Below, piece after piece: positions 8,889 to 16,532 of a DNA stretch of 64,000 bases. Origin of the DNA: Altererythrobacter sp. (lineage in GTDB: Bacteria > Pseudomonadota > Alphaproteobacteria > Sphingomonadales > Sphingomonadaceae); the NCBI GenBank assembly GCA_031178065.1, contig JAPSJS010000006.1, positions 33,165 through 97,164 of the forward strand, given 5' to 3'. The notes below the pieces were generated by a model. That model ran no database searches and had not been told where the DNA came from. It saw only the letters and a program-made list of their open reading frames with translations. Made by a program: the position numbers and the translations under genes. Numbering within the stretch: position 1 is the first letter of the stretch; each line of letters opens with the position of its first letter.

Positions 8889-9614
8889 CTACTCGAGCGG
8901 CTCCAGCCGCCATGTTTCCCGCGACGCGCGTACGCTGTCCTTCACGGTCGTCTCGATCCGCCGCTCCGCCGTTGCGAGATGGCGCCCGCCGGGGGCGAGT
9001 GTGCCTGCGAAACTGACGTCGATTGTGCCCGATCCGCCGTCCGGCAGCGGCAGTGTCCGCTGGTCGCGGCGAGCGGCGACCGGATAGAACAGATCCTCCG
9101 GCCATCGGCTGGTCATCGCGGCGCCGGCCTGCTGCACGGCCCGGACATACTGCATCGCGTCCGCCTGCCGCTCCGGCGTCGCGCCCTCGAGATACGTCTT
9201 CGCCGCTGCCTCAAGGCCTGGGATGGAGGTAGCGCCTGCTTGTTCCTCGCCGACGATCAGTCCGGCCTTGTCCAGCGCGACGGGGAAGGGGCCTGCATGC
9301 GGATTCTTCCGCTCGACATCGGCCAGCGCTGCAAGGGGCGGCGGTGCGTCGACCTCGACCGCGATCTGCTCGCCCTCGACCGTATATCCGGCCGCATGCG
9401 CGACAAAGCGGACGCGCCAGGTGCGAGTGACGGTGACCTTGGCACCGTCGCCCAGTTCGCGCTCGAGCACCCGGGTGAGCCGCATCGGCTCGCCCGGCGC
9501 TCTGAAACCCGGGGCTTCGGCCACCTGAGCACCAACGCGCGCTCCACCGAGAACGGCGCCCATCACGGCCCCCAACGCGGCAAGTGCGCCTCGGCGGTCG
9601 AAGGGCGCCGTCAC
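8889..9614 (-). CDS. Exported protein of unknown function
   Basis: A 241-residue protein with an N-terminal twin Arg (residues 7-8) followed by a hydrophobic Ala/Gly/Leu/Val stretch to about residue 28, so it is probably exported to the periplasm, perhaps by Tat. The rest is mixed alpha/beta with no motif I recognise and no Cys in the mature part. The GTG start overlaps the cutA stop (GTGA), making this the last gene of ctaA-cutA-orf. The gene order suggests a shared promoter but does not establish a role in haem or copper handling. I do not assign a family. Confidence 0.75.
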   Translation of the reverse strand: MTAPFDRRGALAALGAVMGAVLGGARVGAQVAEAPGFRAPGEPMRLTRVLERELGDGAKVTVTRTWRVRFVAHAAGYTVEGEQIAVEVDAPPPLAALADVERKNPHAGPFPVALDKAGLIVGEEQAGATSIPGLEAAAKTYLEGATPERQADAMQYVRAVQQAGAAMTSRWPEDLFYPVAARRDQRTLPLPDGGSGTIDVSFAGTLAPGGRHLATAERRIETTVKDSVRASRETWRLEPLE

Positions 9615-9931
9615 CCGCGCGGCCCCACTAAAGCCCCAAGCCAGGCCTGCGTTGCCGCGCCCGCCGCGTCGCAGCGCCAGCCGAGCACGGCGGGCTCGTC
9701 ATAGGGATGCGCTTGTTCGAGCCGCGCGACGGCTTGCTCCAGCAGACGCACGTCGGTCTTCAGCAGGAGCCCGAACTCGCGGGCTTCGTCGACTTCGCCG
9801 CGCCAGCAGAAGACCGAATCGATCGGGCCGACGACGTTTCCGCAGGCGGCGAGCTTCTCCTCGACCAGCGTGCGGGCAAGCGACTTGGCAGTGTCCTCGT
9901 CCGGGCAGGGGCACCAGACGAGCGCGCTCAC
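9611..9931 (-). CDS. cutA: CutA-type divalent cation tolerance protein
   Basis: The 106-residue protein has the CutA pattern: WCPCPDEDTAKSLAR near the N-terminus, the KLAACGNVVG segment, then WRGEVDEAREFGLLLKT, and the HPYDEPAVLGWRC strand. Proteins of this family form very stable trimers related to PII and are linked, mostly by genetics, to copper and other divalent metal tolerance. It begins with GTG overlapping the ctaA stop by four bases (GTGA). Its own stop overlaps the next gene's GTG, so three genes are tightly coupled. Size matches the family. Confidence 0.9.
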   Translation of the reverse strand: MSALVWCPCPDEDTAKSLARTLVEEKLAACGNVVGPIDSVFCWRGEVDEAREFGLLLKTDVRLLEQAVARLEQAHPYDEPAVLGWRCDAAGAATQAWLGALVGPRG

Positions 9932-10989
9932 GGCCGCCGCCCCAGGACATGGGCACCCCAGGTCACGGCAATCACCAGCAAGGCGCCGACCAACTGATGC
10001 GCGGTCGCCACCCACAGCGATACGCCGGTCCAGACGGTGGCAATGCCTAGGATGATCTGCGTGCCGAAAGCCGCGTGGATCGCGATCGAGGCGCGCCGAT
10101 CGAGCGGGCGGACCTTGCGCGCGAGCACGACCAGCGCCGCCACCGCCACCCAGGCCCACCAGCGGTGGAGGAAGTGGATCAGGAACGGGTCGTGGGTCAT
10201 CGCCCAGAACAGCCCGCGCGACGTGTCGAACTCAGGCACGAACCGCCCCTGCATCAGCGGCCAGGTATCGGACGCCAACCCTGCGTTGAGGCCAGCGACC
10301 CAGGCGCCGAGCAGGAGCTGGACGAACAGGATCAGTGAGGCGATCAGCGCAAGCCCGCCGAGCCGCGCGGGGCGGGCGCCCGGGATCTGCGCGAGCCGGT
10401 GGAGATCGAAGGCCGTCCATGCGAGGCCGCCGAGGGTGAACAGCGCGGTGAGCAGATGGATCGACAGCCAGAAATGGCTGACGTCGGTCACCTCGCTGGA
10501 CAGGCCCGAGCGCACCATGAACCAGCCGAACGCCCCTTGCAGGCCCCCGAGCGCGAGCAGCGCGAGCAGCCGCAGCTTGTATCCGCTGGGAATCGCGCCG
10601 CGAATCCAGTACCAGGCGAGCGGCAGGGCGAAGGCCAGCCCGATCAGACGGCCGAGCAGGCGATGGGCCCATTCCCAGAAGTAGATGAACTTGTAATCCG
10701 CCAGCGTCATTCCGGCTGGGCCGGTGATCTGCTGGTACTCGCCGATCTGCTGATAGGCTTCGAACTCGGCTTGCCACTGCGCGTCGGTCAGCGGCGGGAT
10801 CGCGCCGGTGACAGGCTTCCATTCGGTGATCGACAGGCCCGATTCGGTCAGCCGGGTGATGCCGCCGACCACGATCATCGCCACGACCATCCAGGCGACG
10901 ATCCATAGCCAGCGGGCGAGAGCGGCGGGGCGGGCTGTGGCGGGCGTCAGCACGGCCGTGCCGGCGCCGAAATTCGTCTTGGAGACCAT
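9928..10989 (-). CDS. ctaA: Haem A synthase (COX15/CtaA)
   Basis: The 353-residue integral membrane protein has about eight helices and the COX15 type-2 signatures: GGITRLTESGLSITEWKP just after the first helix, the FIYFWEWAHRLLGR motif with a haem-ligand His, HFWLSIHL, and later FLHRWWAW and TAHQLVGA with the paired His ligands. It oxidises haem O to haem A for aa3-type cytochrome oxidase. I choose the ATG at 10989; upstream codons run into the divergent promoter region. It heads the ctaA-cutA-orf operon and is divergent from the MerC-like gene. Confidence 0.95.
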   Translation of the reverse strand: MVSKTNFGAGTAVLTPATARPAALARWLWIVAWMVVAMIVVGGITRLTESGLSITEWKPVTGAIPPLTDAQWQAEFEAYQQIGEYQQITGPAGMTLADYKFIYFWEWAHRLLGRLIGLAFALPLAWYWIRGAIPSGYKLRLLALLALGGLQGAFGWFMVRSGLSSEVTDVSHFWLSIHLLTALFTLGGLAWTAFDLHRLAQIPGARPARLGGLALIASLILFVQLLLGAWVAGLNAGLASDTWPLMQGRFVPEFDTSRGLFWAMTHDPFLIHFLHRWWAWVAVAALVVLARKVRPLDRRASIAIHAAFGTQIILGIATVWTGVSLWVATAHQLVGALLVIAVTWGAHVLGRRP

Positions 10990-11052
10990 GGAGCCGCCTG
11001 ATGCGTCCGCATTCCGCAAATCGCAAGGGCTTTGCCGATTTGCGCTTGCGCT

Positions 11053-11069
11053 ATGATACATTATCACAT
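11053..11069. promoter_or_regulatory. Candidate Zur box before the MerC-like gene
   Basis: The minus-strand sequence ATGTGATAATGTATCAT compares with the enterobacterial Zur core ATGTTATANTATAACAT (recalled, not searched) at 13 of 16 defined positions. It contains a TGATA-ATG-TATCA inverted repeat. It ends 15 bases before the MerC-like ATG, so a bound repressor would block initiation. It is also 63 bases upstream of ctaA on the other strand. A Zur-like regulator gene is in this window at 32337-32807. Confidence 0.5.
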
Positions 11070-11084
11070 ACATGGGCCTCGCCA

Positions 11085-11456
11085 ATGAGTAATCCGCTCT
11101 CCTCGATTCGCGCTCGGCTCGACCGTGCAGGCGTCGTTCTCTCCGGGCTGTGCCTGCTGCATTGCCTGGCCTCGATCGTCATCGTCTCGGCGCTCGGGAT
11201 CGGCGGCGAGTTCCTGCTCGCGCCGGCCTTTCACCGCGTCGGACTTGCGATAGCGCTCGTGATCGCCGCGGTCGCGATCGGCTGGGGCGCGCTGACCCAC
11301 CGCCGCGCCGCGCCATTCGTAACGGCCATGACCGGGCTCAGCTTCATGGGGGGTGCACTCGCCATGCCGCACGGCACGGGCGAGGTCGTGCTGACCGTGA
11401 TTGGCGTCTCGCTCGTTTCGATCGGACACTTCCTCAACTTGCGCCACGCGCATTGA
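11085..11456 (+). CDS. MerC-domain membrane protein, possibly Zur-controlled
   Basis: A 123-residue membrane protein with about four helices. The first helix carries the MerC-type [10 protein letters not shown] motif, with two Cys about four residues apart, and the C-terminus ends in a His-containing tail (RHAH). MerC itself transports mercury; chromosomal relatives without a mer operon are common in sphingomonads and may move zinc or another thiophilic metal. No merR, merA or merP is nearby, so mercury resistance is unlikely. A Zur-like operator lies immediately upstream, pointing to zinc. The ATG at 11085 is chosen because earlier codons overlap that site. thiSG follows 17 bases later. Confidence 0.75.
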   Translation: MSNPLSSIRARLDRAGVVLSGLCLLHCLASIVIVSALGIGGEFLLAPAFHRVGLAIALVIAAVAIGWGALTHRRAAPFVTAMTGLSFMGGALAMPHGTGEVVLTVIGVSLVSIGHFLNLRHAH

Positions 11457-11473
11457 GCGCTATCTCGCGGGGC

Positions 11474-12466
11474 ATGGCAGCCCCCCTTTCCCTCACCGTC
11501 AACGGCGAGACCCGCCGTTCCTCCGCCCCGACCATCGCCGCGCTGGTGCGCGAGCTCGACCTCACACCCGAGAAAGTGGCCGTAGAACGGAACGGCGAGA
11601 TCGTCCCGCGCTCGACGCTCGCGGACACGGCGTTGGCCGACGGCGACGTGCTGGAGATCGTGCACTTCGTCGGCGGCGGCGACCATGCGGCGGGAAGCGA
11701 CGACACCTGGACGGTCGCCGGGCGCACGTTCCGCTCGCGGCTGATCGTCGGCACGGGCAAGTACAAGGACTTTGCGCAAAACGCCGCTGCGCTGGAAGCT
11801 TCGGGTGCGGAGATCGTCACCGTCGCAGTGCGCCGGGTGAACGTCAGTGACCCCAAGGCGCCGATGCTCACCGACTTCATCGATCCGAAGAAAGTCACCT
11901 ATCTGCCCAACACCGCCGGCTGCTTCACCGCAGAGGAAGCGATCCGCACCCTGCGCCTGGCGCGCGAGGCCGGCGGCTGGGACCTGGTCAAGCTGGAAGT
12001 GCTGGGCGAAGCGCGCACGCTCTATCCCGACATGCGCGAAACGCTGCGCGCGACCGAGACGCTGGCGAGCGAAGGCTTCCTGCCGATGGTCTACTGCGTC
12101 GACGATCCGATTGCGGCCAAGCAGCTCGAAGATGCGGGCGCGGTCGCGGTCATGCCGCTCGGCGCCCCGATCGGCTCGGGCCTCGGCATCCAGAACCGCG
12201 TGACGATCCGCCTGATCGTAGAGGGCGCGAGCGTGCCTGTGCTGGTCGACGCCGGGGTCGGTACGGCGAGCGATGCCGCGGTCGCGATGGAACTCGGCTG
12301 CGATGGCGTACTGATGAACACCGCCATTGCCGAGGCGAAGGATCCCATCCGTATGGCGCGCGCGATGAAGCTTGCGGTCGAGGCCGGGCGCGACGCCTAT
12401 CTCTCAGGACGCATGGCGACCCGCAAGTATGCCGACCCATCGAGCCCCCTGGCCGGACTGATCTGA
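11474..12466 (+). CDS. thiSG: Fused sulfur-carrier ThiS and thiazole synthase ThiG
   Basis: The 330-residue protein joins two thiamine-biosynthesis proteins. Residues 1-69 are ThiS-like (beta-grasp), ending in Gly-Gly-Gly at 67-69 where free ThiS would end in Gly-Gly. After a short linker (70-78), residues 79-330 are ThiG: VGTGKY at 92-97, [10 protein letters not shown] with the Schiff-base Lys at about 173, then [23 protein letters not shown] and GVLMNTAIA. ThiG builds the thiazole ring from deoxyxylulose 5-phosphate, dehydroglycine and ThiS thiocarboxylate. DXP synthase (dxs) is at 32.9 kb. I see no frameshift: one reading frame spans both domains. Confidence 0.93.
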   Translation: MAAPLSLTVNGETRRSSAPTIAALVRELDLTPEKVAVERNGEIVPRSTLADTALADGDVLEIVHFVGGGDHAAGSDDTWTVAGRTFRSRLIVGTGKYKDFAQNAAALEASGAEIVTVAVRRVNVSDPKAPMLTDFIDPKKVTYLPNTAGCFTAEEAIRTLRLAREAGGWDLVKLEVLGEARTLYPDMRETLRATETLASEGFLPMVYCVDDPIAAKQLEDAGAVAVMPLGAPIGSGLGIQNRVTIRLIVEGASVPVLVDAGVGTASDAAVAMELGCDGVLMNTAIAEAKDPIRMARAMKLAVEAGRDAYLSGRMATRKYADPSSPLAGLI

Positions 12467-12542
12467 CCACAGAATCGGTGCGGCTAACCCGAATTTAACC
12501 GAGTCCGGCGATGGTGCCTCTGCGCAACAGGGAAACCGCCCC

Positions 12543-13070
12543 ATGGCCAAGACCGGAACCGCATCGCTGACGATCGCCGAGATGCGCGAGTTCGCGAGCT
12601 TCACGGCTGCCGAGCAGCGCTACATCCGCCGCAGCCTCGATATCGGGCTCGGCCGGCAGGACGCCTTCAAGCTGTGGGCGCGCGATGCCGGCGAGAACAC
12701 CGCGATCCGCAGCCAGTACGTCGCCTATCAGGACCTCAAGGCGCTGCGGGCGGCGATCCCCGCCGGCACCGCACTCGACGGTATCGAAGGCTTCATCGGC
12801 AAGCTCGTGCGCGTGGCCGCGTTCGATCTCGCGCAGGAGCGGATCGAGAGCTTCTCCGCCTTCCGCTTCCTCTACGAACGGCTGCTCGGCGCCGAGGCAC
12901 GGCCGTGGCTGCCGAGCGCCTTCTGCGCCGCGAGCGCCCTGCCGCAGATCGAGCCTGCACGCCGCAAGGTCCTGCTCCAGTCGCTGAGCGAGGCCGCCGC
13001 GACCGCACCCGGCTGGTCGGACCGCGCCCCCAGCTTCTACCCCGAATACATCGCGCGCGAAGTGGCCTGA
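12543..13070 (+). CDS. Conserved-looking soluble protein of unknown function
   Basis: A 175-residue protein with no signal peptide or membrane segment, rich in Ala, Arg and Glu and predicted mostly helical. A polar N-terminal region (SLTIAEMREF, then EQRYIRRSLDIG) is followed by aromatic-containing helices. It starts with ATG 76 bases after thiSG and ends eight bases before the convergent map gene. Codon use matches its neighbours, so it is likely real. I do not recognise the family and offer no function. Confidence 0.65.
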   Translation: MAKTGTASLTIAEMREFASFTAAEQRYIRRSLDIGLGRQDAFKLWARDAGENTAIRSQYVAYQDLKALRAAIPAGTALDGIEGFIGKLVRVAAFDLAQERIESFSAFRFLYERLLGAEARPWLPSAFCAASALPQIEPARRKVLLQSLSEAAATAPGWSDRAPSFYPEYIAREVA

Positions 13071-13078
13071 GTCGCGCC

Positions 13079-13867
13079 TCAGGCGACGAGCTTCATCTTC
13101 TCGATCATACCGCGCTCGTCGGGGCGCAGGGTCAGCACCGACACGCCCGACGCGGTGACGGCGACCGTGTGCTCGAACTGCGCGGACAGCGAGCCGTCGC
13201 GCGTCACTACGGTCCAGCCGTCCTTCTCGGTTCTCACGCCCCTCCGGCCGCGGTTGAGCATCGGTTCGATCGTGAAGACCATGCCTTCGCGCAGGACCAG
13301 GCCGGTTCCGGGCTTGCCGAAGTGCAGAATCTGCGGCTCCTCGTGCATCTCGCGGCCGATGCCGTGGCCGCAATATTCGCGCACGACCGAATAGCCGCCG
13401 CGCTTGGCGTGCCGCTCGATCGCCGAGCCAATGTCGCCGAGCCGCGCGCCCGGGCGGACCGCCCGGATTCCCATCCACATGGCTTCGTAGGCGGTTCGGA
13501 CCAGCCTCTTCGCGGCAGGCTCGACCTCGCCGATGAGGTAGGTCTTGCTCGAGTCGGCGATATAGCCGTTCTTCTCGAGCGTGATATCGAGATTGACGAT
13601 ATCTCCGCCCCGCAGCACGTCCTCGGCCGATGGCACGCCGTGGCAGACCACGTTGTTCACCGAAGCATTCAGGACGAAGCCGTACCCGTACTGGCCCTTG
13701 CTCGCGGGCCGCGCCGCGAGATCCTCGACGATGAAGCGCTCGACCATTCCGTCGATCTGGAGCGTCGACATGCCTGCGAGCGGCGTCCGGTCCAGCATTT
13801 CGAACACCGATGCGAGAAGCCGGCCGGATTCGGCCAGCAGCGCAAGCTCCTCAGGCCGCTTCGTCAT
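13079..13867 (-). CDS. map: Type I methionine aminopeptidase
   Basis: The 262-residue enzyme removes the initiator Met from nascent proteins. The five metal ligands of the pita-bread fold are visible in order: NLDITLEKNGYIADSS (two Asp), the GHGIGREMHEEP block (His and the substrate-contacting His), FTIEPM (Glu) and the C-terminal QFEHTVAVT (Glu). NVVCHGVPS is the usual substrate-pocket segment. Length matches single-domain bacterial MetAP I. The ATG at 13867 lies inside the end of the ParD-like gene, a 17-base overlap, so the two are coupled. Confidence 0.95.
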   Translation of the reverse strand: MTKRPEELALLAESGRLLASVFEMLDRTPLAGMSTLQIDGMVERFIVEDLAARPASKGQYGYGFVLNASVNNVVCHGVPSAEDVLRGGDIVNLDITLEKNGYIADSSKTYLIGEVEPAAKRLVRTAYEAMWMGIRAVRPGARLGDIGSAIERHAKRGGYSVVREYCGHGIGREMHEEPQILHFGKPGTGLVLREGMVFTIEPMLNRGRRGVRTEKDGWTVVTRDGSLSAQFEHTVAVTASGVSVLTLRPDERGMIEKMKLVA

Positions 13868-14075
13868 GCTGCGCTTCCGCCAGGGATGGCGCCGAAACGC
13901 CTGCGGAGCGGCGCTCCCGCTCGATGATCTCCATGAAACTGAGCGCCGGGTTGGTCTCGCACAGCATGCCGATCTTGATCCAGTAGGCAGCCTGCGCGTT
14001 GATCGAGCGGAACGAAACCTTGCTCGCCCGGCGCACCTGCTCGTGCAGTTCGTCTTCGATACTGACGATACCCAT
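13851..14075 (-). CDS. ParD-like antitoxin-family protein without a partner toxin
   Basis: A 74-residue protein with the pattern of the ParD-like family (PF11903): an N-terminal MGIVSIEDELHEQVRRAS strand-helix, SINAQAAYWIKIGML, then NPALSFMEII. It resembles a ribbon-helix-helix DNA-binding protein. Known relatives often sit beside map rather than beside a toxin. Here no ParE/RelE-like toxin frame is seen on either side; the next gene is map, overlapping by 17 bases. It may act as an autoregulator through the inverted repeat directly upstream. The start follows a GGAG ribosome-binding site at good spacing. Confidence 0.75.
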   Translation of the reverse strand: MGIVSIEDELHEQVRRASKVSFRSINAQAAYWIKIGMLCETNPALSFMEIIERERRSAGVSAPSLAEAQHDEAA

Positions 14076-14077
14076 GC

Positions 14078-14110
14078 GGGTTCTCCATATATGATTCGTA
14101 TATGAACCGC
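14078..14110. promoter_or_regulatory. Inverted repeat upstream of the ParD-like gene, possible operator
   Basis: CATATA (14086-14091) and TATATG (14099-14104) face each other across seven bases, with outer GTTC (14080-14083) and GAAC (14104-14107) also inverted. This AT-rich island in a GC-rich region overlaps the ribosome-binding site of the ParD-like gene. It lies in the divergent space before the hydroxylase gene. A self-bound ribbon-helix-helix protein would be a natural ligand. Confidence 0.4.
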
Positions 14111-14190
14111 ATAGGGATCATATGGAATGGCATCAAGACATCGCATGCGCTCTGTCGCGTCGCGTGCCGCTGCGGCATAATGCGGCTGCG

Positions 14191-14928
14191 ATGACTCTCG
14201 CCGTTATCCTCTCCGCCCTGGCGATGACCGCGATCGTGGCGCTGCGCTATTTCGCCGCGAGCGGGCTGTTCGCCTTCGCGACCGCGCGCGTGCGGCCGGG
14301 GCTCTATGCCCGCCTGGGTCCGCAGATCGGGCGCGAGATCGGCTGGTCGCTGTTTTCCGCCGCGATCTACGGCATTCCCGCAGGCGTGGTCGCCTGGGGT
14401 TGGCAGGAACGCGGCTGGACCCTGATCTACACCGGCTGGGACGCGTACCCTCTGTGGTATCTGCCGCTGTCGCTGCTCCTCTATCTCTTCGCGCACGACA
14501 CCTGGTTCTACTGGACGCATCGCTGGATGCACCGCCCGCGGCTGTTCCGCATCGCCCATGCGGTGCATCATTCGAGCCGCCCGCCGACCGCCTGGGCGGC
14601 GATGAGCTTCCACCCGATCGAGGCGCTGACCGGAGCGGTGATCATCCCCGCTCTGGTATTCCTGATCCCGATTCACGTCGCCATGCTGGGGCTGGTGCTG
14701 GCGATCATGACTGTCATGGGCGTGACCAATCACATGGGGTGGGAGCTGTTTCCCCGCGCCCTCGTCCGCTCGCGGCTCGGCGGCTGGCTGATCACCGCCA
14801 GCCACCACCAGCGCCATCACGAGCACTACGCGTGCAATTTCGGCCTCTACTTCCGCGTCTGGGACCGACTGTGCGGAACCGACCGGGGCCTGTCCGACGG
14901 CCTGGCGCCTCCAGCCGGCGCGACTTAA
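14191..14928 (+). CDS. Fatty acid hydroxylase / sterol desaturase superfamily di-iron membrane protein
   Basis: The 245-residue membrane protein has the eight-His type motif set: HDTWFYWTHRWMH at 102-114, HAVHH at 123-127, an isolated His at 141, and a later NHMGW and SHHQRHHEHY cluster. These ligate two irons that hydroxylate or desaturate lipids, sterols or carotenoids; the actual substrate is unknown. About four membrane helices are visible. The ATG at 14191 begins the first hydrophobic helix, but an in-frame ATG at 14122 has an AGGG sequence five bases upstream and would add 23 residues, so the start is uncertain. Divergent from the ParD-like and map genes. Confidence 0.8.
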   Translation: MTLAVILSALAMTAIVALRYFAASGLFAFATARVRPGLYARLGPQIGREIGWSLFSAAIYGIPAGVVAWGWQERGWTLIYTGWDAYPLWYLPLSLLLYLFAHDTWFYWTHRWMHRPRLFRIAHAVHHSSRPPTAWAAMSFHPIEALTGAVIIPALVFLIPIHVAMLGLVLAIMTVMGVTNHMGWELFPRALVRSRLGGWLITASHHQRHHEHYACNFGLYFRVWDRLCGTDRGLSDGLAPPAGAT

Positions 14929-14992
14929 CCGTAACTTTACCACGTCGCGCCAGAACGGTCCCGGAATAGGCATCGGGGGCTTCGACGAGGCG

Positions 14993-16480
14993 ATGGACAC
15001 ACTGCGCGGCACTTTCGATTCGCCGGACTACGGCGAAGGCGATCGCGGTCTCGGCCATGCCGGGGACGAAGGCACGCACGAGCCGCCGCCCGCTGCGATC
15101 GGCAGCGACGAGCGCCGGATGCAGGTGCGCGCCTACAACCACTGGGCCGGCCTGCTGGCAGATCGCAATTTTCCCTCGGTCGAGGATCTCGATCCGGTCG
15201 CCCTGCCCGACTTCGGCCCCTACAGCATCCTGCTCGACTTCACGGCCGGTATCGAGAACCCGGCAGTGTTGTATCTCGGCACCGAACTCGCCGTCGAATG
15301 CGGCGCCGACGGCGAGATCGGTGCGCTTACCGACGTGCCTGCGCGCTCTCTGCTGAGCCGGATCACCGATCACTACATGCAGATCCTCGCCAACCAGGCG
15401 CCGATCGGCTTCGAAGCCGAATTCGTGAATCAGCGCGGGGCGACGATCCTCTACCGCGGCATTCTCCTGCCGTTCTCGAGCGACGACGACACGATCGACT
15501 TCATCTACGGCGTGATCAACTGGAAGGAGATCGCCGACCAGCACACCACCGACGAGCTCATGCTGGAGATCGATCAGGCGCTCGATCCGGACGAGCTGGC
15601 GGACGACGGGCCCCGCGATCCCGACCCGGTGACCAACTGGGCCGACGGTCCGGTCGACGGAGTCGCAACGCTGGACGCTTCCTCGGCTCCCGGAGCACCC
15701 GCCGACGATTATCCCGCGCCGGCTTTCGGCGAGACCGGGCGCGGCGACGCAGATGACGACCAGGGCGCCTGGCGCATGGCCGCGATGATCGCGCGCCAGT
15801 CGGTGCCGAAGAAGCCCTATGCGATTCCGCTCGTCACCGATGACGAACTGGCTCCGGCGCTGCACGGGCATGACCCTGCCGAACAGGGGCTCGTCGCCAG
15901 TCTCGCGGCGGCGCGCGCCTGCGTTCAGGCGGCTTTGAGCTGCGAGGACCGCAGCCGGGGCGCGCTCTACGACGCGGTTGGGCGGGCATATGATTTCAGC
16001 CTCGCCGCGGCGGCCGCGTCGGACGAGTTCGAAGCGCTCGTGGCGCAGAACGGCCTGAAGGTGCAGGAACGCGCGCCGATGACGCCGGTCGTCAAGCTCG
16101 TCTTCGGTGCCGATTACGACAAGACGCGTCTCACCGAATATGCCGCGGTTCTCGGCCACGCCCACCGCCTGGGTCTGGCGCCCGGGACGCTCACCGGCTT
16201 CCTCGCGGCGGCCGAGGGCGGCCTCAAGGGCGTGGTAAAGGCCGAGCGCAAGCTGCGCCGCGAGGAAAGTGGCAAGGCGGACAAGTCAGAATCGCCGCAC
16301 ACTCGCCTCGCCAGGAAGCTGCGCGCGATCGAGCCGCGCGGGTTCGAGGCGATTGCGCCGGAAGGCGCGGAGTTCGGTCTCGTCGTGATCCGCCGTGTCG
16401 ACGGCGATGTCGCTGTGATCGGCGAGGTCTCCGACGATCAGGCCCTGATCGAGCGTGTGGGGCGCAAGCTGGTAGCCTGA
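14993..16480 (+). CDS. PAS-like (PAS_5 type) sensory or scaffold protein, function unknown
   Basis: A 495-residue soluble protein. Residues about 40-185 resemble the PAS_5 fold of alphaproteobacteria, with YNHWAGLLADRNFPSVEDLDP, LPDFGPYSILLDF, YLGTEL and GVINWKEI, like the RG-R-P-R-DIDP pattern of that family. Residues 190-250 are Asp/Pro/Ala-rich and probably disordered. The C-terminal half has helices and an EARLK-rich basic stretch, with no kinase, GGDEF or EAL motif. It may be a ligand-sensing adaptor. The next gene begins 52 bases later in the same direction. The C-terminal half is unassigned. Confidence 0.65.
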   Translation: MDTLRGTFDSPDYGEGDRGLGHAGDEGTHEPPPAAIGSDERRMQVRAYNHWAGLLADRNFPSVEDLDPVALPDFGPYSILLDFTAGIENPAVLYLGTELAVECGADGEIGALTDVPARSLLSRITDHYMQILANQAPIGFEAEFVNQRGATILYRGILLPFSSDDDTIDFIYGVINWKEIADQHTTDELMLEIDQALDPDELADDGPRDPDPVTNWADGPVDGVATLDASSAPGAPADDYPAPAFGETGRGDADDDQGAWRMAAMIARQSVPKKPYAIPLVTDDELAPALHGHDPAEQGLVASLAAARACVQAALSCEDRSRGALYDAVGRAYDFSLAAAAASDEFEALVAQNGLKVQERAPMTPVVKLVFGADYDKTRLTEYAAVLGHAHRLGLAPGTLTGFLAAAEGGLKGVVKAERKLRREESGKADKSESPHTRLARKLRAIEPRGFEAIAPEGAEFGLVVIRRVDGDVAVIGEVSDDQALIERVGRKLVA

Positions 16481-16532
16481 GAGCCGCGCGGGCTATCCTC
16501 GGACGCGTGCGAGCGCTACCCCTTCGCAGGCG

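Noticed and set aside
11085..11456. A mercury-resistance operon
   Set aside because: Only a MerC-domain protein is present; merR, merT, merP and merA are absent, and the upstream palindrome resembles a Zur box rather than a MerR operator.
13079..14075. A toxin-antitoxin module
   Set aside because: The downstream gene is methionine aminopeptidase with all metal ligands, not a toxin, and no ParE/RelE-like frame is adjacent.
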